64,000 nt of DNA, from NCBI RefSeq assembly GCF_000788395.1, contig NZ_CP009888.1, forward strand, positions 2,438,001 through 2,502,000, given 5' to 3'. The DNA comes from Pseudoalteromonas piratica (lineage in GTDB: Bacteria; Pseudomonadota; Gammaproteobacteria; Enterobacterales; Alteromonadaceae). Of the stretch, positions 18,124 to 26,720 are shown piece after piece (position 1 is the stretch's first letter; each line of letters opens with the position of its first letter). A program made the translations under genes and the position numbers. The notes beneath the pieces are model-generated. The model was not told where the DNA came from and ran no database searches. It worked only from the letters and a program-made list of their open reading frames with translations.

Positions 18124-19134
18124 TTAATTTTCTTCAAAAAAACGTTCTAGTTGGTCTTTCAAATTGGGTGGAATACCTTTAATCGTTAGCGTATCACTGT
18201 GTTTATCATAAAACACTCGTTCACCTAAGTGCTTACGTTCAAAACTCACACTTACACCGCTACCCTGACCTGAAAATTTAACCATAGAGGCTACCGTCTT
18301 CTTATCAACTGGGAATGATTCTTCAAGATCGTACGCTTGTTCTTTGTAAAAATTATCAAAGCTAACACTTTCATCGCGACTGATTGTGTTTGACAGCTGT
18401 GATACATCAGCATCACTGCCGGATGCTACACAATCAGAACAATAATCAAACACTTGTTTACGTAAATCGTCTTTCTCTGATTTATCAAATTGCCTGTCAG
18501 ATAAATAATCTTCAACCGCCGACAACATTGCTTGCGATTGCTGGCGTGCATCAATGCCTTCTTCACAACCTAAAAAGTCTAAAAAGAAATCAGCTACTTT
18601 CCTTCCCGCTCTGCCTTTAATAAATGAGATGTAACGATTGTCTTCAAGTGCTGTAGCCATACCGTTAAGGTCAATACGTGCAGCTAATTGCATTTTTGCA
18701 ATATCTAAATGGCGAGAAGAGGTTAAATCTAATTCTTGGTTTATTGAGTAATGTTCTTTTACGTTGACAAGTGCAATCATCACGTATTCGTCAGCGACAA
18801 ATCGGTAATGGCAAAATATTAAGTAGCCGGTTTCGTTAAAAGCATATTTATTTAGCTCTTCTTTTAAAACATCAGCTGCTTTTTCTGTTAAGTGGTAAAA
18901 ATGCATTTCACCTTGGCGATAGCTCTGAATACTTGAGCTAACCACACCATTTTTTTCTGGGCTAAAACCACAAAACCCTTTGCCTGGCTTACCATTATAA
19001 GCATGGTGAAGCTGTTCAATGAAAATATCAACCTTGTCATTTACTGGCATTTCATCATTGCGAAGGTGTATTTCAACGGTTTCGTCTTTTTTGTCTACAT
19101 AGTGAACGACGAGTCTTTCTACTTGCACTGTCAT
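18124..19134 (-). CDS. yejK: Nucleoid-associated protein YejK/NdpA
   Basis: A 336-residue protein of the 37-kDa nucleoid-associated family. It begins MTVQVERLVVHYVDKK, with GFCGFSPEKNGV near 58, RYISFIKGRAGRKVADFFLDF near 165-185, and a charged C-terminal part. E. coli YejK associates with the nucleoid and interacts with topoisomerases. Length is standard. It is divergent from yejL-yejM, the conserved gammaproteobacterial order. Confidence 0.93.
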   Translation of the reverse strand: MTVQVERLVVHYVDKKDETVEIHLRNDEMPVNDKVDIFIEQLHHAYNGKPGKGFCGFSPEKNGVVSSSIQSYRQGEMHFYHLTEKAADVLKEELNKYAFNETGYLIFCHYRFVADEYVMIALVNVKEHYSINQELDLTSSRHLDIAKMQLAARIDLNGMATALEDNRYISFIKGRAGRKVADFFLDFLGCEEGIDARQQSQAMLSAVEDYLSDRQFDKSEKDDLRKQVFDYCSDCVASGSDADVSQLSNTISRDESVSFDNFYKEQAYDLEESFPVDKKTVASMVKFSGQGSGVSVSFERKHLGERVFYDKHSDTLTIKGIPPNLKDQLERFFEEN

Positions 19135-19196
19135 CTTTGTTTTTCGCGCCTCAAATGTTAAAATATGAGTAATTTTATAAAATTAGAACGTAATTG

Positions 19197-19409
19197 ATGC
19201 CTATCTTATCAAAATATTCAGACCAGCAAGTAGAAAATCTTGTTGATGATCTTTTAAAAACCCTTGTAGACCACAAAGCTCCGTTAGATTTAAGCCTGAT
19301 GGCGCTTGGTAATACACTTTCTCATATCATCAATGAAAAAGTACCTGCAAAACAAAAACAAGCTCTTATAGATAATTTTACACAAGCCTTAAAAGACTCT
19401 GTAAAGTAA
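19197..19409 (+). CDS. yejL: YejL family protein (DUF1414)
   Basis: A 70-residue protein starting MPILSKYSDQQVENL, with HKAPLDLSLMALGN in the middle, closely matching E. coli YejL (MPQISRYSDEQVEQL). The frame also allows a TTG three bases earlier, but ATG 19197 fits the family. Its function is unknown. It lies four bases before yejM and so is probably translationally linked to it. Confidence 0.93.
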   Translation: MPILSKYSDQQVENLVDDLLKTLVDHKAPLDLSLMALGNTLSHIINEKVPAKQKQALIDNFTQALKDSVK

Positions 19410-19413
19410 CGCT

Positions 19414-20880
19414 ATGAATTTGTCATCACAACAAGCGTTTTCGTCAAAAGCGGCTAAATTATTAAGTTGGGGTCATTGGTTTACCTTTGCGAATATTTTA
19501 TTTGCACTGCTAGTAAGCAGCCTTTATTTGGTATCCGATCCCATGCCAATGACATTTAGCGGCAAAATGTTTTTGTTGTTGAATTGGTTAGGGCATATTA
19601 GCTTTTTGACATTCTTATGCTTTGTGCTGACAATTTTTCCACTTAGCCTAATTTTTCCTTATCCACGGCACATCCGTGGCATGGCAGCGGTAATAGCTAC
19701 TTTTACTATGTCTCTATTGGCACTTGATGCCTATGTTTATTTTCAACTCGGCTATCATTTGTCACCGCAAGTATTTGAACAGATTGTGTCGCTTATTAGT
19801 GACACCATCTCAACAAATCCTAGCCTCTCGTTAATCATTGCGGGCGGCATTATAATTGTTATTTTATTCTTCGAGCTTATAGCCAGTAATTTCACTTGGC
19901 GTCACCTCACTGAATTAAGACAAAAGCCGTTTCGTCGCTATATCTCGCCGATTTTTATTTCTGCGTTTGTTGCCAGTCACTTGCTTCATATCTGGGCTGA
20001 TGCGAATGTTAAATTAGATATTACTAAGCAAGATAATGTTTTACCCTTGTCCTATCCCACTACAGCAAAGAGCTTATTAGCACGCTATCAGCTTGTAGAT
20101 TTAGATGAGTACAACAAAGCGCAAAAAGTGACTTTTGCAAATGACAAAGTCACTTATGTTGCGTCAAATAAACCGCTTCAATGTAATACTACGTCAGCAC
20201 AAGCTATTGTTTTGGTTTTCGACGATCACGCATTATTAGCACAGTACTTAAGTGATAAATCTCTCTATACAACTGAAAACTTCTACCAACCTGCGAACCC
20301 TCGAGAGTCACTATTCAACTTGGTTTATGGCATTCCAAGTTATTATCAAAAAGTAATTCGTGCACAGGGGGTTTTGCCTGCTTGGAGTAACAAGGTAAAT
20401 GCCTCGTTTATCAACTTGCCACGCTTAGCTGAAGATGACACAGCAAACCTAACGGTTAACTATGTAAAGTCTGAAAGCGAACTTGCCCAGATAAACTCTC
20501 TCGAAGCTGATTTTGCGTTCGCCCTAGCTGACAATGAAGATAATGCATGGTCTAAATCAACACTGTATATGGCCGAAGATATTGCTCCTTTGGGTATTAT
20601 TACGCCGCAAGATATTATTACTTCGATTCTTGCCAATAAGTTTAGCTGTCAAAACGTGCAGCAATTTACGCTTGGTAACAATCTCTATAATGAAAACGAT
20701 ACTGGTGTAAATATTAGTGGAAACACATTGCTCATCTATAAAAAAGATAAGCTAACGCTACTTACGTCTGACGGCAAACATGAAACTGTTTCAGCGCAAC
20801 AGGGCTTTGCAATAGATAGCGATCTTGAAGTTCCATTTTTAGTTGAAAGCTTAAAGAAATTAAAGCAATTTGAGCAATAG
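19414..20880 (+). CDS. yejM: YejM/PbgA-like inner-membrane protein with reduced periplasmic domain
   Basis: A 488-residue protein; E. coli YejM (PbgA/LapC), about 586 residues, senses lipopolysaccharide and restrains LpxC proteolysis through LapB. Five membrane helices fill residues 1-190 (DUF3413 domain, with LDAYVYFQLGYHLSPQVFEQI). A linker with VLPLSYPTTAKSLLARY follows, and then a periplasmic part of about 260 residues. That part is roughly 100 residues shorter than usual and shows none of the sulfatase-fold metal motifs, although NPRESLFNLVYGIPSYYQ keeps the area of the fold's S-x-R loop. The membrane part is best preserved, in keeping with its essential regulatory role in E. coli. Confidence 0.82.
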   Translation: MNLSSQQAFSSKAAKLLSWGHWFTFANILFALLVSSLYLVSDPMPMTFSGKMFLLLNWLGHISFLTFLCFVLTIFPLSLIFPYPRHIRGMAAVIATFTMSLLALDAYVYFQLGYHLSPQVFEQIVSLISDTISTNPSLSLIIAGGIIIVILFFELIASNFTWRHLTELRQKPFRRYISPIFISAFVASHLLHIWADANVKLDITKQDNVLPLSYPTTAKSLLARYQLVDLDEYNKAQKVTFANDKVTYVASNKPLQCNTTSAQAIVLVFDDHALLAQYLSDKSLYTTENFYQPANPRESLFNLVYGIPSYYQKVIRAQGVLPAWSNKVNASFINLPRLAEDDTANLTVNYVKSESELAQINSLEADFAFALADNEDNAWSKSTLYMAEDIAPLGIITPQDIITSILANKFSCQNVQQFTLGNNLYNENDTGVNISGNTLLIYKKDKLTLLTSDGKHETVSAQQGFAIDSDLEVPFLVESLKKLKQFEQ

Positions 20881-20898
20881 TTATTCTCTTTCTATAAT
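20870..20898 (+). promoter_or_regulatory. Sigma-70 promoter overlapping a 12-bp inverted repeat
   Basis: TTGAGC (20870-20875), a 17-base spacer and a perfect TATAAT (20893-20898) point at the gene starting at 20943. The -10 box lies within the left arm of the inverted repeat at 20892-20931. Confidence 0.7.
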
Positions 20899-20931
20899 CT
20901 AGTAATCAGACAGGATGTCACTAGATTATAG
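20892..20931. promoter_or_regulatory. Perfect 12-bp inverted repeat, possible operator
   Basis: CTATAATCTAGT (20892-20903) and ACTAGATTATAG (20920-20931) are exact reverse complements separated by 16 bases. The left arm contains the -10 box and would not be transcribed from the predicted start (about 20905), so an operator is more likely than an RNA hairpin. The right arm touches the ribosome binding site GAGGGA. Confidence 0.55.
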
Positions 20932-20942
20932 AGGGATTTACT

Positions 20943-21401
20943 ATGAAACGACTCACCGCCCTACTCATTATTCCATTCACATGTTCAGCACTAGATTATT
21001 ATAAATGCACCACCCCTGATGGTGTCGTCTTCAGCCAATTTCCATGTGAGAAGCAACAGCAGCAACAATCTCTGAGCTTTCAATCTGTTAACACCAGTAC
21101 AAAACCTTTCGCTCAAAAAGATACAATAGATAACTACATTAAAAAACAACACATATTACATGTGCAATCTGATATCAAAGGTGTGGAACATAAAATAAGT
21201 ACACTGAAGAAAGCACGGCTAAATGAATTAGCACAGCTAAAGTCACAACTAGAAAAACACATGTCAAAAGAGGAAAAAACGGCTTTAAAAAGAGAAGTAA
21301 AAGCGAAGCGAAAACAAATAAAAGAAGAATATAAAGACCTAATAGATTTTCAAAAAGATGAATTGAAAAGGCTTAAAGCGGTGCTGGCTAGCAAACGATA
21401 A
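20943..21401 (+). CDS. Small secreted protein with DUF4124-like N-terminus and coiled coil
   Basis: A 152-residue protein. A signal peptide (MKRLTALLIIPFTCSA) is followed by YYKCTTPDGVVFSQFPC, which resembles the DUF4124 motif with its two cysteines, and a Gln-rich stretch. The rest (about 65-150) is a highly charged Lys/Glu-rich segment that should form a coiled coil. It is probably periplasmic. Its function is unknown. It has a good ribosome binding site (GAGGGA) and its own promoter, and ends in a strong bidirectional terminator, so it forms a one-gene unit. Confidence 0.7.
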   Translation: MKRLTALLIIPFTCSALDYYKCTTPDGVVFSQFPCEKQQQQQSLSFQSVNTSTKPFAQKDTIDNYIKKQHILHVQSDIKGVEHKISTLKKARLNELAQLKSQLEKHMSKEEKTALKREVKAKRKQIKEEYKDLIDFQKDELKRLKAVLASKR

Positions 21402-21429
21402 CACCTATCAATTTACGTTTTATTTCGCA

Positions 21430-21459
21430 TAAAAAAAGCCACAAATGTGGCTTTTTTAA
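21430..21459. terminator. Bidirectional terminator
   Basis: AAAAAAGCCACA and TGTGGCTTTTTT pair around AA between two convergent genes and can serve both. Confidence 0.9.
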
Positions 21460-21490
21460 AGTGATATTTAAAAGCTCATTATAAAATTGA

Positions 21491-24184
21491 CTATATAAAA
21501 GCCTGTTTAATTCTTGCTAACAGTTTTAACGATTCACCATCCATAGCGCCTTTACTCAGCCACTGTTTTAATAGTGTTTCATTGTCTAATACTGCGCCGT
21601 TTACTTTTTCCTGTAACAACACTACTTGTTCATTAAGACGATCTGCAACATCAGATTCTGGTGATGCGATGTCATTAAGCAACTCAATGCGAATGGTGAT
21701 TTGCTGACGTGTTAAATCGGTAGACTCTTTTTGTTGCCATGCTTCTGGAATATCGCCTTGTTCAAGTGCATCAAACAGTGATTTCATCTTTTCTTTGTCT
21801 TTACTGTTTTTAAGCGCCACTTGTTTAGCTTGATACTCATTCAAAGTTGAATTTAACATATCTGCCAGTTGTGACTTAAGTAAGTATGACTGTTTAAGTT
21901 CATCGCGAAGACTAATTAGCGCTGCACTTGCCTTAGTTAATGACTCTAACTCATCGATAACTACATCTTGTGTAATTTGATTAAAGGTATTTTGAAGTGC
22001 GACAAGTTTTTCATCTTGTTGTTCACGTTTTGCTTTACGTTCATTATCACGCACAGCAAACGCTTGGTCATTTGCAGCTCTAAACTCGTTCCATAGCTGG
22101 TTTTCTTGCTTTTTACCTGCAAAGCCAATCTCTTTCCATCGTTGCTGTAAAGCTTTCAGTTGCTCAATAACCGCTTCAACATCATCACCCGTTAAGCATG
22201 TCTGTGCCTCTTTAACCAATTGCGCTTTTGCATCAGCATTAACTGCATGCGCGTCTTGAATAAAGGCAAATATTTGGTTGTCTACAGGTTTTAACTCGGC
22301 AAGTAGTTGCTTGTAGCGCTTGTTATCTATTTCCCCCGCATTGCGCCAATCTTGCTTAAGTTGTTTATACTGTTTTTCTAACTCCTTCAGAGTTAACGTA
22401 TTTAAACTCTGTGCTAATTCTTGGTATTGTGCAATGAGTTGCTTGCGAGAAATAACATTTTGCTCACGCGCCGCATCGAGTGCAGCATAGTGTTCTCGAC
22501 ACGGTGTAAACGCAATCTCTAACTGTTGATTAAAGTGTTCATCTAATGTTTTTTCTTCTTCTGTTGCAATGTAACCAAGTTCATTCCAACGTTTACGTGT
22601 CACTTTAATCCACTGACTTAGCGCTGCGATATCGGTCTCATTTTGCGCTATTTTTTGTTTAACTTCCTCAATTAACTCGTGACGCTTAGGTAAACTTATT
22701 TCACGCTGCCACTCGTTTACTTTTGTTAGTTCTTGATCAATAAATTGATAATCAGCTGCAAGTTTTTGTTGTGATGTTTTAGGTAACTTTTCAAAGTTTT
22801 CTTGCACACCTTTGAAGATACCAAAACACACTTTGTAACGGCCGGCATCAATTAACCGTTTAATGTCTTTAAGCTGTTTGCTCACATCAAGTTGTATCGA
22901 CTTTATCTCTGCGAAAACTGATTTATGTGCTGTCTTCCATTGCTTATCCATTTCACGCATTTGATTTTGATAATTTTGCATTAATGGTTTAGGTAACTGA
23001 GATAACATTTCTGACGTTTTTTCATACCACAGTGATTTTGCTTGTTGCGCTGCATCAACACTGTGTAAATCTGTTGCAATGGCTAAGGTTTTACCTAAGT
23101 TAACTTGCGCAGCGATTGCTGGCAAAGACTCAATCACCTGTTTGATTTCTTCACATTGAGCAGATAAACGTGATACGAACTTTCTCAATTCAGTGTCTGA
23201 TTGTTGTAACGCATTAAGCTCAGCCAGATGTAAACTCATGTCTTTCAGTGCTGTTTCAAGCGTTGAAACATTGTCTGTTGTTGGCTCAAGTAACAAAGCG
23301 TTTAGTGCGTTCTTGCCACTTTCCACTAAAGACTTGCTAGTCTCTTCGGCTGATTTAATTTTTTCTTGGTTTAATTTTGCAGCTTGTTGCTCATCAAATT
23401 TAACTTTTAGCCCACTAAGGTGTTTTTCTACTTTTGTAATAATATCGTTATACTTAGCCTCGATACCTTTTATGTCTTCTAAGTACTCAAGTTCAAGTTC
23501 ACCCCACTGTGTAACCAGTTGATTGTACTCAGCATTACATTTTTCGAAATCAAACTTATCTTTTAATGCATTTAATTTAGCCAGTACTAGGGTACTCGAC
23601 TTGCTAACTTCGATAGGTTTCAATGCTTCTTCTTGGCGTTTTTCTTCTTCTTGTTTTAATTGTTCAGCGAGAGCCGGTTTAGCATGTTTTACCATTGCTT
23701 TATCTAATTGAAATTGCGCCATCACAGGAACTAATTCAAGCTGCTGCGAATCATTTGCATTTGCGAAAAAGTCAGTAATTAACGGCTTTTTACCGATGCG
23801 TTTTAATAAAGAAACTTGCATATTAAAATCGCTAACAAATGGTAATAAGTTTTCTAATTGCTGTGACTTAGTACAACGCTTTAGCAATAGTTCAAGCTCA
23901 TCTGCGTTTGGTTTTTGTTGTGCAAGCTGGCTGAAAATTTCCTTTTCGGCAACGCTTACTACAGATTGGCTGTTTTCTTGTTTATACGTTTGCCACCACA
24001 AAGCAATATCATTAATGCGTTTTAAAGCAGCGATTTTAACTTTATCATCAGCATCATTCGTCGCTAACTGGTTTAGAATTGTGTTGTCTTTTGTTTTATT
24101 AGCATCAAGCTGACTAATTGCTAATAAACGTACTGATGCTTTTTTACTTTTCCATTTCGGCGTGAATAAACTACTAAATATCAT
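21491..24184 (-). CDS. DUF349 repeat protein
   Basis: A protein of about 897 residues, mostly helical and Gln/Lys/Glu-rich, with at least three clear DUF349 repeats in the C-terminal half, recognisable by a W followed by a short gap and a long helix: WNELGYIATEEEKTLDEHF, WRNAGEIDNKRYKQLL and WKEIGFAGKKQENQLWNEF. Weaker copies lie earlier. The N-terminal part (WKSKKASVRLLAISQL and the following repeats) looks HEAT-like. No signal peptide or membrane segment is visible. DUF349 proteins are widespread in Alteromonadales but have no settled function. The ATG at 24182-24184 overlaps the yeaC end by 11 bases; the longer frame to TTG 24202 is less likely. Confidence 0.85.
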   Translation of the reverse strand: MIFSSLFTPKWKSKKASVRLLAISQLDANKTKDNTILNQLATNDADDKVKIAALKRINDIALWWQTYKQENSQSVVSVAEKEIFSQLAQQKPNADELELLLKRCTKSQQLENLLPFVSDFNMQVSLLKRIGKKPLITDFFANANDSQQLELVPVMAQFQLDKAMVKHAKPALAEQLKQEEEKRQEEALKPIEVSKSSTLVLAKLNALKDKFDFEKCNAEYNQLVTQWGELELEYLEDIKGIEAKYNDIITKVEKHLSGLKVKFDEQQAAKLNQEKIKSAEETSKSLVESGKNALNALLLEPTTDNVSTLETALKDMSLHLAELNALQQSDTELRKFVSRLSAQCEEIKQVIESLPAIAAQVNLGKTLAIATDLHSVDAAQQAKSLWYEKTSEMLSQLPKPLMQNYQNQMREMDKQWKTAHKSVFAEIKSIQLDVSKQLKDIKRLIDAGRYKVCFGIFKGVQENFEKLPKTSQQKLAADYQFIDQELTKVNEWQREISLPKRHELIEEVKQKIAQNETDIAALSQWIKVTRKRWNELGYIATEEEKTLDEHFNQQLEIAFTPCREHYAALDAAREQNVISRKQLIAQYQELAQSLNTLTLKELEKQYKQLKQDWRNAGEIDNKRYKQLLAELKPVDNQIFAFIQDAHAVNADAKAQLVKEAQTCLTGDDVEAVIEQLKALQQRWKEIGFAGKKQENQLWNEFRAANDQAFAVRDNERKAKREQQDEKLVALQNTFNQITQDVVIDELESLTKASAALISLRDELKQSYLLKSQLADMLNSTLNEYQAKQVALKNSKDKEKMKSLFDALEQGDIPEAWQQKESTDLTRQQITIRIELLNDIASPESDVADRLNEQVVLLQEKVNGAVLDNETLLKQWLSKGAMDGESLKLLARIKQAFI

Positions 24185-24455
24185 CTTGCGCGAACCTTGC
24201 AATCTCGTTCTGTGGGTTAAATTCTTTTTTCATTTCAGCTTTTGACTTTTGAACCATTTGACCATCTTCACCGATAGTAAATTGTTCATTGCTTTTTGCC
24301 ACTTTTGCTTGGTAGAGCATCACTAGCTGGACTGTTTGTTCTTTTTGCGCGTCGGTTAAGGGTGTACCATCAGGCCATTTTCCTGTTGAAGCACCATATT
24401 CTAAGCGAGCAAAGACTTCAGGGGTGAGGGAGTTAACTAAATGTTCGATATTCAT
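24174..24455 (-). CDS. yeaC: DUF1315 family protein YeaC
   Basis: A 93-residue protein with the family pattern: NSLTPEVFARLEYGASTGKWPDG, LTDAQKEQTVQLVMLYQA and GQMVQKSK, close to E. coli YeaC. Its function is unknown. Its last 11 bases overlap the DUF349 gene start and it begins one base after the zinc-ribbon gene stop, so three genes (24780 down to 21491) form a tight operon. Confidence 0.92.
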   Translation of the reverse strand: MNIEHLVNSLTPEVFARLEYGASTGKWPDGTPLTDAQKEQTVQLVMLYQAKVAKSNEQFTIGEDGQMVQKSKAEMKKEFNPQNEIARFAQDDI

Positions 24456-24456
24456 G

Positions 24457-24780
24457 TTACGACTTTTTCAATAAAATAATGCGAATACGGTTAATGATGT
24501 ACCAGACAAATCCTGTAGCTATTGCGCCATAGGTTGTCATTTGTTCAAGGCTTTCAGCTGCGGGCTCTCGTGAATAAAGGTATAAAAAGCCGCCTAGGAA
24601 AATTATCAACGCAACAAAAGACTGATTGAGCAGTGCCTGCTTACGCTGAACAAATCGTCTATTCGCCAGTTTAGCCCTTTCATGTTCATCAAGTCCTGCA
24701 AGTGCGGTATCACAGTGCGGGCACACTTTGTGTTTATCAGAGATTGGTTTACTACACGCTGGACAACTTATCCTCGCCAT
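24457..24780 (-). CDS. Small zinc-ribbon membrane protein
   Basis: A 107-residue protein. CPAC (residues 6-9) and CPHC (20-23) form a zinc ribbon. A basic linker (residues 30-50) is followed by two membrane helices (about 53-69 and 82-102), ending in a basic tail. The ribbon should face the cytoplasm. No specific function is recognised. It is the first gene of the operon with yeaC and the DUF349 gene. Confidence 0.75.
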   Translation of the reverse strand: MARISCPACSKPISDKHKVCPHCDTALAGLDEHERAKLANRRFVQRKQALLNQSFVALIIFLGGFLYLYSREPAAESLEQMTTYGAIATGFVWYIINRIRIILLKKS

Positions 24781-24802
24781 TTACTGCTCCCTAAAGCTAA
24801 CT

Positions 24803-24830
24803 AAAAAAGGCGCCTTTCGGCGCCTTTTAT
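24803..24830 (-). terminator. Terminator of the AGCS symporter gene
   Basis: AAAAGGCGCC and GGCGCCTTTT form a perfect 10-bp stem; on the minus strand the loop is GAAA, a GNRA tetraloop. It is near-symmetric and could work both ways. Confidence 0.9.
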
Positions 24831-24831
24831 T

Positions 24832-26508
24832 TTACTCTTTTTCTTGGCTGTTGTCTTTTTTTAACTTCACCCAATAATCATCAACTTCTTGCTTCATTTC
24901 TTTGCGAAGCAACATGATGCCAAATAAGTTTGGCAGAGTCATTACAACAATTGCAACAGCAGCTAACTTCCACACTAACGTAGTATCTGCGAATGATGCC
25001 CAGAAAAAAGCAGCAACATAAAATACACGGTATGGCATTACTGAGCGAGAACCCAAGAGGTAAGTCATTGCTCGGTCACCATAGTAAGACCAGGCAATGG
25101 CAGTTGAGAAGGCAAATAATAACAAACCAATTGATACTATGTATTGCCCATTTTCACCAAAATAACCACGTTGGAAAGCAAGCGTTGTCAATTCTGCTGA
25201 ATGCACCAGTGATTTACCACGTACCACAATACTTTTATCAACAACATTACCATTTTCAATAACAACAGTACCTGTATGCAGGTGATCACCATCCAGTAAG
25301 AAACGAATTTCTTCACCAACAGAACGGTTATGAAGTACAGTAAAGTTGTTATTAACAGCTTTACCTTCAATCACGCTCAGTTTACCGCTAAACGGTTTGA
25401 TGTTGGATTCTTGCTCATTTAAATAAGCGTATAATTCTGTACGCTGCGCTTCAACGCGCTCGTGATAGTTGCCATCAATGAACTCCATACTGGTACGTTC
25501 AAAGCGTGTATCGAACTTTTCAGTCCATGCACCTGACGATAAAATTACTAAACCTGTTAACGTACAAATAATAATTGTGTCAATAAACGGTTCAAGAATA
25601 GATACCATACCTTCAGAAACTGGCTCATCTGCTTTAGCTGATGCGTGTGCAATTGGTGCAGAACCTTGACCCGCTTCGTTTGAAAACAGACCACGGTTTA
25701 CACCACGGTTAAACGCATAAGCAAATGAGGCACCAATAAAGCCACCTGCCGCTGCTGAGCCCGTAAACGCATTGGTAAATACAGAGGCAAATGCAGGACC
25801 GATATTTTCAATGTTATAGAAAATTACACCAAATGCACCGATGATATAAACCGCCGCCATAAATGGTACAACTCGTGATGTAATCGCTGCGATTCGCTTG
25901 ATACCACCTAAGATTACAAGTGCCAGTAAAATAGCCAGTACACCACCTGTTAACATAGGTTCAAGGCCGAAGCTTGCTTCCATACCTTGCGCAATATTAT
26001 TAATTTGAGGTAAAGAGCCTGTACCAAACGAGCTAATTACTGTTGCGATTGCAAACAGTACAGCAAGCCATTTCATATTTAAACGACGGTCCATGTAATA
26101 CATTGGACCACCGGCCATGGTGCCGTCTTCAGTTTTAACACGGTATTTGTGAGAAAGCGTTACCTCAACAAACTTGGTAGTCATACCAAAAAATGCGGTC
26201 ATCCACATCCAGAAAAGCGCAGCAGGACCACCAATAGAAATAGCTAGTGCTACACCACCGATATTACCTGTACCAACAGTACCTGAAAGTGCCGTTGCTA
26301 GTGCCTGAAAGTGTGTAGTATCACCTTCGTGTTCTTTTTTATCGTATTTACCACTTACAATTTTCCAGGCATGTTTAAAGTACAATACCTGTGGAAATTT
26401 TAAGTAAATGGTGAAAAATAGACCCACACCAAGAAGTACGTATGGGAACCAAAAGGCACTCCCTAACATACCATCTAGCGTATCTAAAAAATTGCCAAAT
26501 GCTTCCAC
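24832..26508 (-). CDS. Alanine/glycine:cation symporter (AGCS) with an extra loop domain
   Basis: A 558-residue sodium-coupled amino-acid importer of the inner membrane. The family blocks [18 protein letters not shown] (about 73-90), [11 protein letters not shown] (133-143), [17 protein letters not shown] (273-289) and [17 protein letters not shown] (about 465-481) are all present. Usual members have about 450-490 residues; here about 105 extra hydrophilic residues (about 329-435) lie between two late membrane helices, on the side the topology suggests is periplasmic. GTG at 26506-26508 is chosen because AGAGGAAC lies just upstream. A 162-bp dispersed repeat occupies its upstream region. Confidence 0.9.
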   Translation of the reverse strand: MEAFGNFLDTLDGMLGSAFWFPYVLLGVGLFFTIYLKFPQVLYFKHAWKIVSGKYDKKEHEGDTTHFQALATALSGTVGTGNIGGVALAISIGGPAALFWMWMTAFFGMTTKFVEVTLSHKYRVKTEDGTMAGGPMYYMDRRLNMKWLAVLFAIATVISSFGTGSLPQINNIAQGMEASFGLEPMLTGGVLAILLALVILGGIKRIAAITSRVVPFMAAVYIIGAFGVIFYNIENIGPAFASVFTNAFTGSAAAGGFIGASFAYAFNRGVNRGLFSNEAGQGSAPIAHASAKADEPVSEGMVSILEPFIDTIIICTLTGLVILSSGAWTEKFDTRFERTSMEFIDGNYHERVEAQRTELYAYLNEQESNIKPFSGKLSVIEGKAVNNNFTVLHNRSVGEEIRFLLDGDHLHTGTVVIENGNVVDKSIVVRGKSLVHSAELTTLAFQRGYFGENGQYIVSIGLLLFAFSTAIAWSYYGDRAMTYLLGSRSVMPYRVFYVAAFFWASFADTTLVWKLAAVAIVVMTLPNLFGIMLLRKEMKQEVDDYWVKLKKDNSQEKE

Positions 26509-26541
26509 AACTTGTTCCTCTTATTATTATTTTGGGTAGCA

Positions 26542-26703
26542 ATACCAATTCTGTTAAGTATGTGATCAGAAGTAGCGCTGGAGAAATGAAATGATAACCA
26601 GGCGGAATTTTTCTTATGTAGTTTTTCTACATTGATAAATTCAAAAGCAGTTAGCATGTTATTTAACCCGCTAAAGTGTTCATCTATTTAAGTGAATTGG
26701 TAT
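26542..26703. repeat. 162-bp dispersed repeat, copy A
   Basis: The ends are ATACCAATT and AATTGGTAT, an inverted pair. Inside is a hairpin ATGTAG...CTACAT. The second copy at 50528-50689 has exactly the same length and, by eye, about 18 differences. It lies between the M14 peptidase stop and the AGCS start. No ORF is present, so it behaves like a non-coding, MITE-like or REP-like element. Confidence 0.85.
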
Positions 26704-26720
26704 AAGCTCCCCTATTTTTA

